Below, in pieces: positions 43,142 through 51,541 of a stretch of 64,000 nucleotides of DNA (the stretch's first letter is position 1; every line of letters begins with the position of its first letter). The stretch is from NCBI GenBank assembly GCA_963775315.1, contig CAVZIN010000005.1, forward strand, positions 1-64,000. Reading direction: 5' to 3'. Made by a program: the position numbers and the translations under genes. The notes under the pieces are model-generated. The model had not been told where the DNA came from. It ran no database searches and saw only the letters and a list, made by a program, of their open reading frames with translations. The stretch is from CAWGHZ01 sp963775315. Lineage in GTDB: Bacteria; Pseudomonadota; Alphaproteobacteria; MPNO01; DASWLB01.

Positions 43142-43909
43142 CTATTTCAGCTCGGCGTTGCGGTCGGCCGAGGCGCTCTGCGCGATCTGCGCGATGAGCG
43201 ACTCCGTCGCCGTCACGCACAGGATCGCGTTGGTCCGCGCCACCATCTCCTCCGAGACCGGCCGGGTCGCGACCAGCGCGAGATACGCGCCCGCCAGGGT
43301 CGGTTCCGGCTTCACCTTCTCGAGCTCCGACTGATAGTCGGCGATCAAGTAGAGGCCGGTGGTCTCGCGGCCCGGCTTGAAGTCGGGCGCCAGGTAGATT
43401 TGCGCCGCCTGGAGGAATTGCAGGTTCGTCCCCTGCATCCGCTCGCGCGGTCCAAGCCCGTTGATCGGGTGGGTACCGCAGCGCCCGGGAAAGGCGACGC
43501 CGTTCTGGTCGGTGTCGTTGTTGAGCAGGGTCATCACCGCGCTGGTCGTCGGGGTGACCGGCGGCTCGTCCGGCGGCGGCTCGGTCGGCGCCGTGCCGCC
43601 GAAGCGGTTCTGGTTGACCGGCCCGGGCCCGGTGCTGGTCGCGGACCCGTTCGGGCCCGAGCCGCTGCTGCCGTTGCTGCCCGCGGTCGTGCCGCCCGCT
43701 CCCGCGCCGTGCGGGGTCGCCACACCGCCCGAGGTGCCGCCCGAGCCCAGGCCGCGGCCCCCGCCCATCAGCCCCTGGGCCGCCGCACTGGCGACGAAGC
43801 CCGCGTTCTCTCCATTCAGGACCCGTTCCGGGTAAGAAACGGCGCCGCAAAGCACTAGACTGCCTGAAAGAAGGCCGACGTACACTCCACGATTGATAGA
43901 TATTCTCAT
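43142..43909 (-). CDS. Secreted Gly/Pro-linker protein, unknown
   Basis: A 255-residue protein with an N-terminal export signal (residues 1-45, cleavage about SAAAQ). A Gly/Ser/Thr/Pro linker (48-120) is followed by a folded region with RCGTHPINGLGPRERM, a helix-rich PEPTLAGAYLALVATRPVSEE and a C-terminal helix. The start is the ATG at 43909, which alone gives a signal peptide. Its layout (signal, linker, small helical domain) matches the neighbour at 41686, suggesting related roles. Confidence 0.7.
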   Translation of the reverse strand: MRISINRGVYVGLLSGSLVLCGAVSYPERVLNGENAGFVASAAAQGLMGGGRGLGSGGTSGGVATPHGAGAGGTTAGSNGSSGSGPNGSATSTGPGPVNQNRFGGTAPTEPPPDEPPVTPTTSAVMTLLNNDTDQNGVAFPGRCGTHPINGLGPRERMQGTNLQFLQAAQIYLAPDFKPGRETTGLYLIADYQSELEKVKPEPTLAGAYLALVATRPVSEEMVARTNAILCVTATESLIAQIAQSASADRNAELK

Positions 43910-44164
43910 TATTATCACCGATAGAAGCGCAGTTAGATGCGCCGTTCTGGGCATTTCATTTGGGGGTATCTTGGAAAGTTTCAAGTCTTGAAGAAACGGC
44001 ACTGAAACTCATCGTTAACAGACCGCACAAGTTCTCGCTCTTCATTACGCCGGCCATACATAGGATGGCGGTCCGAGTGGGCCGTTGATCCAGATCATGT
44101 GTGCAAAAAATTTTTGGAGCGCGCGTCGGCGCGCCCGCGGCGGCGCGTGGCCGGCCGGGGAGAG

Positions 44165-44182
44165 CGGCCGCGCCTGCGGCCG
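44165..44182 (-). terminator. Hairpin downstream of the outer-membrane barrel gene
   Basis: CGGCCGC-GCCT-GCGGCCG is a perfect 7-base stem with a four-base loop just after the stop at 44205. Further along the minus strand a GC-rich repeat and AAAAATTTTTT follow near 44105-44116, which could complete a terminator. The rest of the 43910-44204 gap holds no gene; a TTCAAG-T-CTTGAA palindrome lies at 43980-43992 upstream of the 43909 start. Confidence 0.4.
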
Positions 44183-44204
44183 CGTCGCTGCGGATGGCCC
44201 TGGA

Positions 44205-45809
44205 CTAGAAGTTTACGCCGGCCCTGACGAAGACCTGGTGCCGGCTGTAGTCGAACGCCGACGCATTCGAAATGCGCCGCTGAAAGCGGTAGTCGGTCGC
44301 GACGTACAGGTTGTCGGTGAAGTTGTAGCGGACGCCGAACCCGGTGTCGTAGTCGTTGTCCGCGCGGGTCACGCCCTGGAACGTGCTGCGGCCGAACGCA
44401 CCGCGCAGCGTGAACACGAGGGCTTTGGTGATGTCGTAGTCCAGCGTCGCACCGGTCCCCGTATAGACGTAGCTCGACGCGCCGACGATGGTCGTTTCCT
44501 GGATCGAGCGGTCGACCCAGGCGGAAAACAGCAGGTTGCCGGTGATCGCCCAGCGCACGTTGCCGCCGAACCCGGGCACCGACACGTCCGACAGCGCCGC
44601 GTCGTCGTAGTTCTGGCGCATGTAGCCGCCGTACACTTCGCCCGCGACGACCTTCGACACGTTCACGGTGGTGCCGGCGAACAGCCGGTACCCCTGCGAA
44701 TCGCGGTGGAATCCGAACTGGTCGAGCGACAGCTTGTAGTCGCGGTTGTCGAAGCTCGCGTCGATGTAGGGCTCGAACGTCGGGTCCAGCCGATAGCTGG
44801 TGCGCACGCCCGCCGTGATGTGGTCGCGGTCGCGGTCGCCATTCAGGAAGGTTCCGCCTGCGATCGGCGTGTCGTCGAAGATCAGCCGTTCCCAGGTCCC
44901 GCCGGCCTTCACCGTCGTCGCCCCGATCTTGTGCGAGACGCCGCCATAGCCGCGAAGCTCGTGATAGATGGTGGGCTTCAGCCCGCCGATGACCTCGTCC
45001 GGCAATTCCCGGTCCTCGTGCCACTGGCCGTACAGCGCGCCGCCGAAGACGTTGGTGGAGTCCGAAAGATCGTACTGGCCCTCGCTCGAGAACCAGTAAT
45101 CGGTCGAATCCTCGCTCGTATGCTGGTCGTAGCGCGTGACGTCGGTGTGCGCCTGGAAGTTCAGGCTGCTGCCCGACCAGTTCGATCCCAGATAGATCTG
45201 CGGGGAGATGACGGTGACGAAGTCGTTCCGTTCGTTCGTTTTGGTCGCGAAGATGTTGTTGTCGTAGAACTCGGCAACCTGCAGCTCCGGGTAGAGGGTG
45301 AACGGGCCCAGGTCGACGCCGCGCGACGGGGTGGCCTGGGCCGCCTCCCGCCGGGCCTGGCGCGTCAGCGCCTCGATATCGCCCACCATCGGCTCGCGAA
45401 TCATCGGGTCGCGGGCCGCAACCAGGCGCACCTGCTCGGCGACGGCACGGCTGACGTCGGCGCGGCTCGCCGCCGGGGCGGCGGCGATGATCTTCGCTGC
45501 GACCTCCCGGTAGACCGGCACGTTGGACCCGCGGAAATTCCGGATCGGCAAGGTCGCCGCGCGGGTCAGCGCGGCGGCGGATTCGGGCGTTGCCGCAAGG
45601 GCGGGGTTACGGGCCAGGATCTGGTCGAGGCTCTGCAACAGCGCGCGGGGGCCGGCGTTGGCGGCCTGCAGCAGGCTCTGGCCGACTTCGGGCGAAAGCG
45701 TTACTGGCATGGTCTGGGCGCGCACGCTGGCGCACTCCATGGCAGCGAGCGCCATGGCTAGCGCCGCGGCGGCCATCAAGCCACCGGAACGGTAGCGACG
45801 TTCGGGCAT
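44205..45809 (-). CDS. Outer membrane beta-barrel protein
   Basis: A 534-residue exported protein. After the signal peptide (about residues 1-31, ending SVRAQ), residues 32-160 are Ala-rich helices. From about 165 on, alternating strands dominate, many with Tyr/Phe/Asp/Asn (LYPELQVAEFYDNNIFATKT, then TDVTRYDQHTSED). It ends in RHQVFVRAGVNF, the terminal aromatic expected of outer-membrane barrels. It resembles barrel proteins linked to polysaccharide or surface-structure clusters. It is upstream of three Gly-rich secreted proteins on the same strand and divergent from an lpxR-like gene. Confidence 0.85.
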   Translation of the reverse strand: MPERRYRSGGLMAAAALAMALAAMECASVRAQTMPVTLSPEVGQSLLQAANAGPRALLQSLDQILARNPALAATPESAAALTRAATLPIRNFRGSNVPVYREVAAKIIAAAPAASRADVSRAVAEQVRLVAARDPMIREPMVGDIEALTRQARREAAQATPSRGVDLGPFTLYPELQVAEFYDNNIFATKTNERNDFVTVISPQIYLGSNWSGSSLNFQAHTDVTRYDQHTSEDSTDYWFSSEGQYDLSDSTNVFGGALYGQWHEDRELPDEVIGGLKPTIYHELRGYGGVSHKIGATTVKAGGTWERLIFDDTPIAGGTFLNGDRDRDHITAGVRTSYRLDPTFEPYIDASFDNRDYKLSLDQFGFHRDSQGYRLFAGTTVNVSKVVAGEVYGGYMRQNYDDAALSDVSVPGFGGNVRWAITGNLLFSAWVDRSIQETTIVGASSYVYTGTGATLDYDITKALVFTLRGAFGRSTFQGVTRADNDYDTGFGVRYNFTDNLYVATDYRFQRRISNASAFDYSRHQVFVRAGVNF

Positions 45810-46035
45810 TCCCCCGATCCCCCCAATGATTGGGACGAGAGTTACTCCAATTCTGCCAAAGACTTCAACCCATAGTTGACACGCTCGGCCGGTCCGATCG
45901 CCGATGAAGTCTTGTCCTCGGCTTCCCCTGGCAAGCGGCGCCCCCACGTGGCACTTTGCCGACCGAACCTGGGCGGCACTGGCTGGCGATGGTCGAAGGA
46001 ATGCAGTGCGCTCGATCGGCGGCAAGGTGACGCGG

Positions 46036-47070
46036 ATGGCGTGGCGGCATCGGAGTCGTATGGCTGCCACCCTTGCGGCCGCGCCGGTCGTCCTGCTTGC
46101 GCTCGGGCCGTCCGCGCACGCCCAGAGGTCGTGGCTCGACGACGCCATGTTCAGCGCCGATTTCGAGAACGATTTCTTCACGCCGCGGGGCTCCGACAAG
46201 CACTACACCAACGGCTTCCGGCTCGAGCTGCTGTCCCGCCCGATCTCCGGCGGCGACGTGCCCGACTGGTCGCGCGAGCCCTATGAGGCCTGGCCGGCGT
46301 TCGATCTGTCGGCGATGCGCCGGGTCGGGCTCACGCTCGGCCAGAACATCTACACCCCGGCCGACACCGATAGCCCCGTCCCCGACCCGCGCGACCGCCC
46401 CTATGCCGCATGGGCCTATATCGGCGTGACGCTCGCCACCGAGCGGCCGAACCGGCTCGACACGGTGGAGCTCGACCTCGGCGTCGTCGGGCCCGCGGCC
46501 GGCGGCCGCGTCGTGCAGAACGGGTTCCACAAGGTGATCAACGTGCCGGGGGCCCACGGCTGGGACCACCAGCTCCACAACGAGCCGGGGGCGATGCTGT
46601 CGGCGGAGCGGCGCTGGCGCTTCTCCGCCCCGCCAATCCTGCCGGCCGGCCTGGAGGCGGACGCCATCCCCATCGTCGGCGCGACCGCCGGCAACGTCAT
46701 GACCTACGCCGATGGCGGGATGATGCTGCGGCTGGGGCAAGGGCTCCATGCCGATTTCGGGCCGCCGCGCATCCGGCCGGCCTTGCCCGGTTCGCCGGGC
46801 GTGGGGGCGACCGCCGGCGGATTCGGCTGGTATCTGTTCGTCGGGTTCGACGGGCGTGCGGTGGCGCACGACATCTTCCTCGATGGCAACAGCTTCCGCG
46901 AAAGCCCGCGCGTCGACAAGAAGCGGCTGGTCGCCGACTTCGAGGCCGGGTTCGCGCTGATGCTTGGCCAGGCGCGGGTGGCCTATACTTACGTGCAGCG
47001 TACGCCCGAGTTTCACGGTCAGGCGGGACCGGACCGGTTCGGCGCCGTAAGCTTCACCTGGCGCTTCTGA
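46036..47070 (+). CDS. lpxR: LpxR-like lipid A 3'-O-deacylase
   Basis: A 344-residue outer-membrane barrel enzyme. Signal peptide to about residue 29 (SAHAQ). Active-site pieces of LpxR are present: Asn45-Asp46 in FENDFF, DKHYTNGFRLEL after it, and His178 with Glu183 in GWDHQLHNEPG. The final residues VSFTWRF close the barrel with Phe. It should remove the 3' acyl chains from lipid A in a calcium-dependent reaction. The ATG at 46036 was chosen for its upstream AAGG and complete signal; an earlier in-frame ATG lacks one. Confidence 0.85.
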   Translation: MAWRHRSRMAATLAAAPVVLLALGPSAHAQRSWLDDAMFSADFENDFFTPRGSDKHYTNGFRLELLSRPISGGDVPDWSREPYEAWPAFDLSAMRRVGLTLGQNIYTPADTDSPVPDPRDRPYAAWAYIGVTLATERPNRLDTVELDLGVVGPAAGGRVVQNGFHKVINVPGAHGWDHQLHNEPGAMLSAERRWRFSAPPILPAGLEADAIPIVGATAGNVMTYADGGMMLRLGQGLHADFGPPRIRPALPGSPGVGATAGGFGWYLFVGFDGRAVAHDIFLDGNSFRESPRVDKKRLVADFEAGFALMLGQARVAYTYVQRTPEFHGQAGPDRFGAVSFTWRF

Positions 47071-47087
47071 GCTGGGACGGCGCGAAC

Positions 47088-47109
47088 GAGGGCGGGTGCC
47101 CACGCCCTC
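47088..47109 (+). terminator. Hairpin after the lpxR-like gene
   Basis: GAGGGCG-N8-CGCCCTC gives a perfect 7-base stem 18 bases after the lpxR stop. No T-run follows, so it may stabilise mRNA rather than terminate. The remaining gap to 47347 shows no other convincing feature. Confidence 0.35.
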
Positions 47110-47347
47110 TGACGCCGAAGATACCGGTGTACGCCCATCCGGCCGTCCGCTAGTGTTCTTGGACGCTAGCAACCGCCTCGCCAGCGGGCGGAGTCACGAG
47201 AGTACGGGGAGTGACGACGCCGCAAGGCAATCTCCAGCATACCCATCACCTGGTCGGCGCCCGGCACAGGCCGCGAATCGCGGCCCCGAAGCTCGCAGGC
47301 GCGGCCGACGTCTTCGCCATTTCGAACCGTCACGGGGAGGATCGGAA

Positions 47348-48343
47348 ATGACTGTCGGGTTGTTCAAGCGAGGCGTGTCCGTGCTGGCGGCCGCCGGGCT
47401 GGCGTTGGGACTTGCCGCCGGCGCCGCAAAGGCCGAGACGCTCAAGCTGCTGGTCTCGTGGGGCCCGGACAACGACCAGGCCAATTTCGTCTACAACTCG
47501 ATCAGCAAGACCGCCAAGACGCTGAGCGACGGCGCGCTCGAGATCAAGCGCTTCGGGCCCGAGATCGTGCCGCCGTTCGAGCAGCTCCAGCCTGTGTCGG
47601 CCGGCACGTTCGACATGCTGTACACCCACCCCGCCTACCATGGCGGCGCGACCGCGGTGGGCGAGCTGATCGACACGATCGCGCCCGACCTCGCGAAGCG
47701 CCATTCGACCGGAATCTGGGACTGGCTCGACACGTATTACGAGAAGAACTTCAACATGAAGATTCTCGCGATCTGTCCGGCCACCGGCTACCAGTTCCTG
47801 CTGAAGGACCCGCTCACGGGCGACGCGCTCAAGGGCCGCAAGATCCGCAGCAACCCGGCCTACGACCCGCTCATCAAGTCGATCGGCGGCGCGCCCGTCC
47901 TGCTGCCCGTGCCGCAGATCTTCACGGCGATGCAGAAGGGGCTGATCGACGGCACGGCCTATCCGGTGCAGTCGGTCGCCAACCACAAGTTCTACGAGGT
48001 GTCCAAGTACATGGCGCGGCCGGTGTTCGGCATCTCCGACACCTTCCTTATGATCAACCTGAAGAAGTGGAACGCGCTCGACGCGAAGACCCAGGGCATC
48101 CTGAAGAAGGCGGCGAACGAGGTGGAGCACGGCACGCTCTGGTTCGCCCACGAGCAGGAGCTCAAGGACGAGGAGCAGATGATCGTCCACGGCTCGCGCT
48201 TCACCTTCTTCTCGGCGGCGAACGCGGCGAAGTTGACGCGGCTGTTCGACGAGGGGCTGTGGGCGCAGGCGGTCAAGAAGTCCGGCAAACCCGCGCAGGA
48301 GCTCGTCGACCTGATCAAAGCTAAGGATATGGTGAACCAGTAG
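47348..48343 (+). CDS. dctP: TRAP solute-binding protein (DctP family)
   Basis: A 331-residue secreted binding protein; signal peptide to about residue 29 (GAAKA), then ETLKLLVSWGPDNDQ. DctP features include the segment DALKGRKIRSNPAYDP with the conserved ligand arginine and TAMQKGLIDGTAYPVQS. GGGGAGG lies before the ATG. It is first in a plus-strand P-Q-M operon, separated from dctQ by a strong hairpin. Its family and order are clear; its ligand is not. Confidence 0.9.
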   Translation: MTVGLFKRGVSVLAAAGLALGLAAGAAKAETLKLLVSWGPDNDQANFVYNSISKTAKTLSDGALEIKRFGPEIVPPFEQLQPVSAGTFDMLYTHPAYHGGATAVGELIDTIAPDLAKRHSTGIWDWLDTYYEKNFNMKILAICPATGYQFLLKDPLTGDALKGRKIRSNPAYDPLIKSIGGAPVLLPVPQIFTAMQKGLIDGTAYPVQSVANHKFYEVSKYMARPVFGISDTFLMINLKKWNALDAKTQGILKKAANEVEHGTLWFAHEQELKDEEQMIVHGSRFTFFSAANAAKLTRLFDEGLWAQAVKKSGKPAQELVDLIKAKDMVNQ

Positions 48344-48354
48344 CGTAGGCCCCT

Positions 48355-48382
48355 GGGCCCGCCGCGCCGAAGCGGCGGGCCC
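48355..48382 (+). promoter_or_regulatory. Intercistronic hairpin between dctP and dctQ
   Basis: GGGCCCGCCGC-GCCGAA-GCGGCGGGCCC, perfect 11-base arms, sits 12 bases after the dctP stop. No T-run follows. Such structures commonly protect the binding-protein message and lower permease output, giving excess binding protein. Confidence 0.6.
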
Positions 48383-48399
48383 AAGAGGGGAGCGTCGCC

Positions 48400-48915
48400 G
48401 TGCGCCTGCTCTTCCGCTTCCATGACATGCTGACGACCGCTGGGGCCGCGCTGTCCGTGTTCAGCGTGGCGGCGATCTGCTTCTCGTACTGCTACGAGGT
48501 CGTCTCGCGCTATTTCTTCGACGCGCCGACGAGCTGGGTGGCGGCGGTCACCGTCTATCTTCTGCTCGCCAGCGTGATGCTGATGGCGCCCTACGTCACC
48601 CGCCACCGCGGCCACGTGACCATCACCTTCGTGCTGGAGCGGGTGGGCGCCGACCGCGCCCGCATCCTGACGGCCGCCTGCATCGCGCTTTCGGCTGCCG
48701 TCTGCCTGCTGTCGGTCTGGTTCACCGGCACCGAGACGGTGCGCCAGTACGTGTCCGACACGACGATGATGGATTCGCTGCTGCTCACGCCGAAATGGGC
48801 GCTGTCCGCGCTGATCGTGTACGGGTTCCTCGGCTCGGCGCTCTATTTCCTGCGCCAGGTGGGGCCGGCGCTGCGGGGCGAGATCGTCGCGACCGACGGG
48901 CTCGGGACGGACTGA
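48400..48915 (+). CDS. dctQ: TRAP transporter small permease (DctQ)
   Basis: A 171-residue four-helix membrane protein. It starts at GTG with AGGGGAG upstream; an ATG seven codons on is an alternative. SVMLMAPYVTRHRGHVTITF corresponds to the conserved loop of DctQ. It is followed 8 bases later by dctM and belongs to the 47348-51400 operon. Confidence 0.9.
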   Translation: MRLLFRFHDMLTTAGAALSVFSVAAICFSYCYEVVSRYFFDAPTSWVAAVTVYLLLASVMLMAPYVTRHRGHVTITFVLERVGADRARILTAACIALSAAVCLLSVWFTGTETVRQYVSDTTMMDSLLLTPKWALSALIVYGFLGSALYFLRQVGPALRGEIVATDGLGTD

Positions 48916-48923
48916 GCACCGCC

Positions 48924-50234
48924 ATGCCGTGGTACGAGACGCTCACGATCGGCTTCGTCCTGATGATCGGACTGATCTTCACCGGCGTGCCGATCTTCGT
49001 CGCGTTCCTGATCATCAATGCCGTCGGCATCCTCTGGGCCTTCGGGTCCGAAGCGTTCGGCCTGTATTCGAACAGCCTGCTGTCCACCCTGACGAACGAA
49101 GCCCTGGTCACGGTGCCGCTCTTTCTTCTGATGGGCGAGATGCTGTTCCGCTCGGGCGCCATCGACCGGCTCTACAACGCGCTCGACAAGTTGATCGGCA
49201 ACACGCGCATCCGCCTCTATCTCCTGGGCATCGCGCTCGCCACAGCTTTGGGAACGCTGTCGGGCTCGGCCATGGCCGACGCCGCCATGCTCGGGCGGAC
49301 GCTGTATCCCGGGATGATCGCGCGCGGCTACGACAAGAAGCTGTCGGCGGGGCTGATCCTTTCCGGCGCCACGCTGGCGCCGATCATTCCCCCCAGCGTG
49401 CTCGCGGTCGTGCTGGGCTCGATCGCCCAGGTCTCGATCGCCCAGCTCCTCATCGCAGGCATCGGACCCGGCATCTTCCTCGCCGCGCTGATCATCGCCT
49501 ACGTTCGAATCCGGGTGTTGATCGACCCGAGCAAGGCGCCGCCGCTCGCCACCGACTACGTGCGCCCGACCGTGCGCGAGCGTATTTTCGCAGTGCTCGA
49601 GCTCCTGCCCTTCACCAGCGTGATCTTCATGGTGATCGGGCTGATCCTGCTCGGCATCGCGTCGCCGACCGAATCGGCGGCGACCGGCGTCGTCGCGACG
49701 CTGTTCGTCGCGGCCTACCACCGGCGGCTCACCATGCGCCTGGTGGTCGAGTCGCTGTTCTCCGCCGCGCGCACGACCGCGACCATCATGGTGATCGTGA
49801 TGAGCGCGACGCTGTTCGGCCAGCTCCTCTCCTTCACCGGCGCGCCGGAGGGGCTGATCCGCACCGTCGAGCATGTCGGGCTCGACCGCTGGGCGGTCTA
49901 TTTCGCCATGATGGCCGTCGCGTTCGTCTCCTGCATGTTCATGGGCGGCTACGAGTTCATGCTGATCTCGGTGCCGATCTACGCGCCGCTGATCGCCGCC
50001 CTGCATTTCGAGCCGGTGTGGTTCTGGATGATCTATTTGGTGAACATCGTGACCGGCGGCATGACCCCGCCCTTCGGTCTCACCATGTTCGTGTTCAAAT
50101 CGGTCGTGCCCGAGATATCGATCGTCGACATCTACAACTCGACCTGGCCCTACGTGGCCGTGATCATGCTCGGGCTGCTGATCATGACGTTGGCACCCGG
50201 CATCGTGATGTTCTTCCCGCATTTGATGTCCTGA
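48924..50234 (+). CDS. dctM: TRAP transporter large permease (DctM)
   Basis: A 436-residue protein with about 12 membrane helices. DctM signatures are GTLSGSAMADAAMLGRTLY, ATLAPIIPPSVLAVVLG, ASPTESAATGV and GGMTPPFGLTMFVFKSV. The ATG at 48924 begins PWYETLTIGF, a normal DctM N-terminus. Together with the upstream P and Q genes it forms a complete secondary importer. The next gene, 38 bases later, is a MetE-like protein, which may act on the imported compound. Confidence 0.93.
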   Translation: MPWYETLTIGFVLMIGLIFTGVPIFVAFLIINAVGILWAFGSEAFGLYSNSLLSTLTNEALVTVPLFLLMGEMLFRSGAIDRLYNALDKLIGNTRIRLYLLGIALATALGTLSGSAMADAAMLGRTLYPGMIARGYDKKLSAGLILSGATLAPIIPPSVLAVVLGSIAQVSIAQLLIAGIGPGIFLAALIIAYVRIRVLIDPSKAPPLATDYVRPTVRERIFAVLELLPFTSVIFMVIGLILLGIASPTESAATGVVATLFVAAYHRRLTMRLVVESLFSAARTTATIMVIVMSATLFGQLLSFTGAPEGLIRTVEHVGLDRWAVYFAMMAVAFVSCMFMGGYEFMLISVPIYAPLIAALHFEPVWFWMIYLVNIVTGGMTPPFGLTMFVFKSVVPEISIVDIYNSTWPYVAVIMLGLLIMTLAPGIVMFFPHLMS

Positions 50235-50272
50235 CGGTCCGGAAAGCTGGCAAACAGGAAGGGACGGCACGC

Positions 50273-51400
50273 ATGGTTGACGATCTGCCCTATCACGCGG
50301 AGCACGTGGGAAGCCTGCTGCGACCCGCGGAACTCATCGCGGCGCGCGATGGATGGAAGGCGGGCAAGGTCCCGGCGGCCGACCTCCGCGTGCTCGAGGA
50401 CAAGTGCATTCGCGAGGCCGTCGCGATGCAGGAAGGGCTCGGCTACCGCTCCGTCACCGACGGCGAGTTCCGGCGCGACAGCTATCTCGGCGATTTCATC
50501 CTGGCGCTCGAGGGCACCGAGTTCGGCCCCGAGGGCGATACCGCGGTCTATTACACGAACCCCAAGACCGGCGCGAAGGGCATCCCGACGCGGAAGACCC
50601 TGGTCACCGGCCGGATCGCCCTGCCGAAGGGCGGCATCACCGTCGGCGACTTCCGCTTCCTGAAATCGGTCGCGCGCGATGCCGAGCCGAAGGTCTGCAT
50701 TCCCGGCCCCGCCGGCCTTCACTACACCATCGGCCGCGCGAACATCTCGCGGGATGTCTATCCGACGCTCGCGCCCTTCTGGCAGGACGTCGCCGCAGCC
50801 TATGCCGACGAGCTCCGCCTGCTGGCCGAGGCCGGTTGCACCTTCGTGCAGATCGACGAGACCTCGATCCCCAAGCTCGGCGATCCCAATATCCAGCAGA
50901 ACATGGAGGTGCGCGGCGACGACTGGGGCGAGCTTCTGGCGAGCTACGCGGCGATCACCGCGCGCGTCGTCGCCGAGGCGCCCGCCGGCATGACCGTCGC
51001 GCTGCACCATTGCCGCGGCAACAACAGGGGCATGTGGCAGGCCGAGACCAGCTACGAGCCGACGGCGGAGGCACTGTTCCGCCAAATCCACGCCAAGAGC
51101 TATTTCCTGGAGTACGACACCCCGCGCGCGGGCGATTTCACGCCGCTACGCCACATGCCGGCCGAGCCGCACGTCGTTCTCGGCCTCGTCTCCACCAAGG
51201 AGCGCGCGCTGGAGCGCCCCGACGACCTCAAGCGCCGCATCGACGAGGCGAGCAAATACGTCCCGCTGGAGCGGCTGAGCCTTTCGCCGCAATGCGGTTT
51301 CTCGCCCGGATACTCCGGCCACCCGCTCACCCACGACGACCAGAAGCGCAAGCTCGAGCTCATCGCCGGTGTCGCGCGCGACGTCTGGGGCTCGACGTAG
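50273..51400 (+). CDS. MetE C-terminal-like (cobalamin-independent methionine synthase family) protein
   Basis: A 375-residue single-barrel protein with the zinc-site pattern of MetE and epoxyalkane:coenzyme M transferases: His-x-Cys in HHCRGN (His245-Cys247), an acidic residue around 280, and Cys341 in SPQCGF. Asp195-Glu196 in QIDETSIP also fit the active site. It lacks the N-terminal MetE half and is much shorter than true MetE, so it may transfer methyl or alkyl groups in catabolism. It ends the TRAP operon (38 bases after dctM). Confidence 0.85.
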   Translation: MVDDLPYHAEHVGSLLRPAELIAARDGWKAGKVPAADLRVLEDKCIREAVAMQEGLGYRSVTDGEFRRDSYLGDFILALEGTEFGPEGDTAVYYTNPKTGAKGIPTRKTLVTGRIALPKGGITVGDFRFLKSVARDAEPKVCIPGPAGLHYTIGRANISRDVYPTLAPFWQDVAAAYADELRLLAEAGCTFVQIDETSIPKLGDPNIQQNMEVRGDDWGELLASYAAITARVVAEAPAGMTVALHHCRGNNRGMWQAETSYEPTAEALFRQIHAKSYFLEYDTPRAGDFTPLRHMPAEPHVVLGLVSTKERALERPDDLKRRIDEASKYVPLERLSLSPQCGFSPGYSGHPLTHDDQKRKLELIAGVARDVWGST

Positions 51401-51434
51401 AGCGGTCTGCCGTCACGTTGAACCGCCACGCGAC

Positions 51435-51510
51435 GGCCTCGCCCTTCGACAATCTCTGGGTGAGGCCGAAAAACAAAGCCCTCATCCAGAGCCTGTCGAA
51501 AGATGAGGGC
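51435..51510. repeat. Two adjacent REP-like palindromes
   Basis: A first stem GGCCTC...GAGGCC (51435-51467) is followed by GCCCTCATC-N15-GATGAGGGC (51478-51510). The second, with the GAGCCTGTCGAA-like loop, resembles the widespread intergenic palindrome of Alphaproteobacteria. The pair lies between convergent transcripts and may act as a bidirectional stop. Confidence 0.65.
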
Positions 51511-51541
51511 ATCAACTTGCGGGAAGCTGCTTTCCAGGGAA

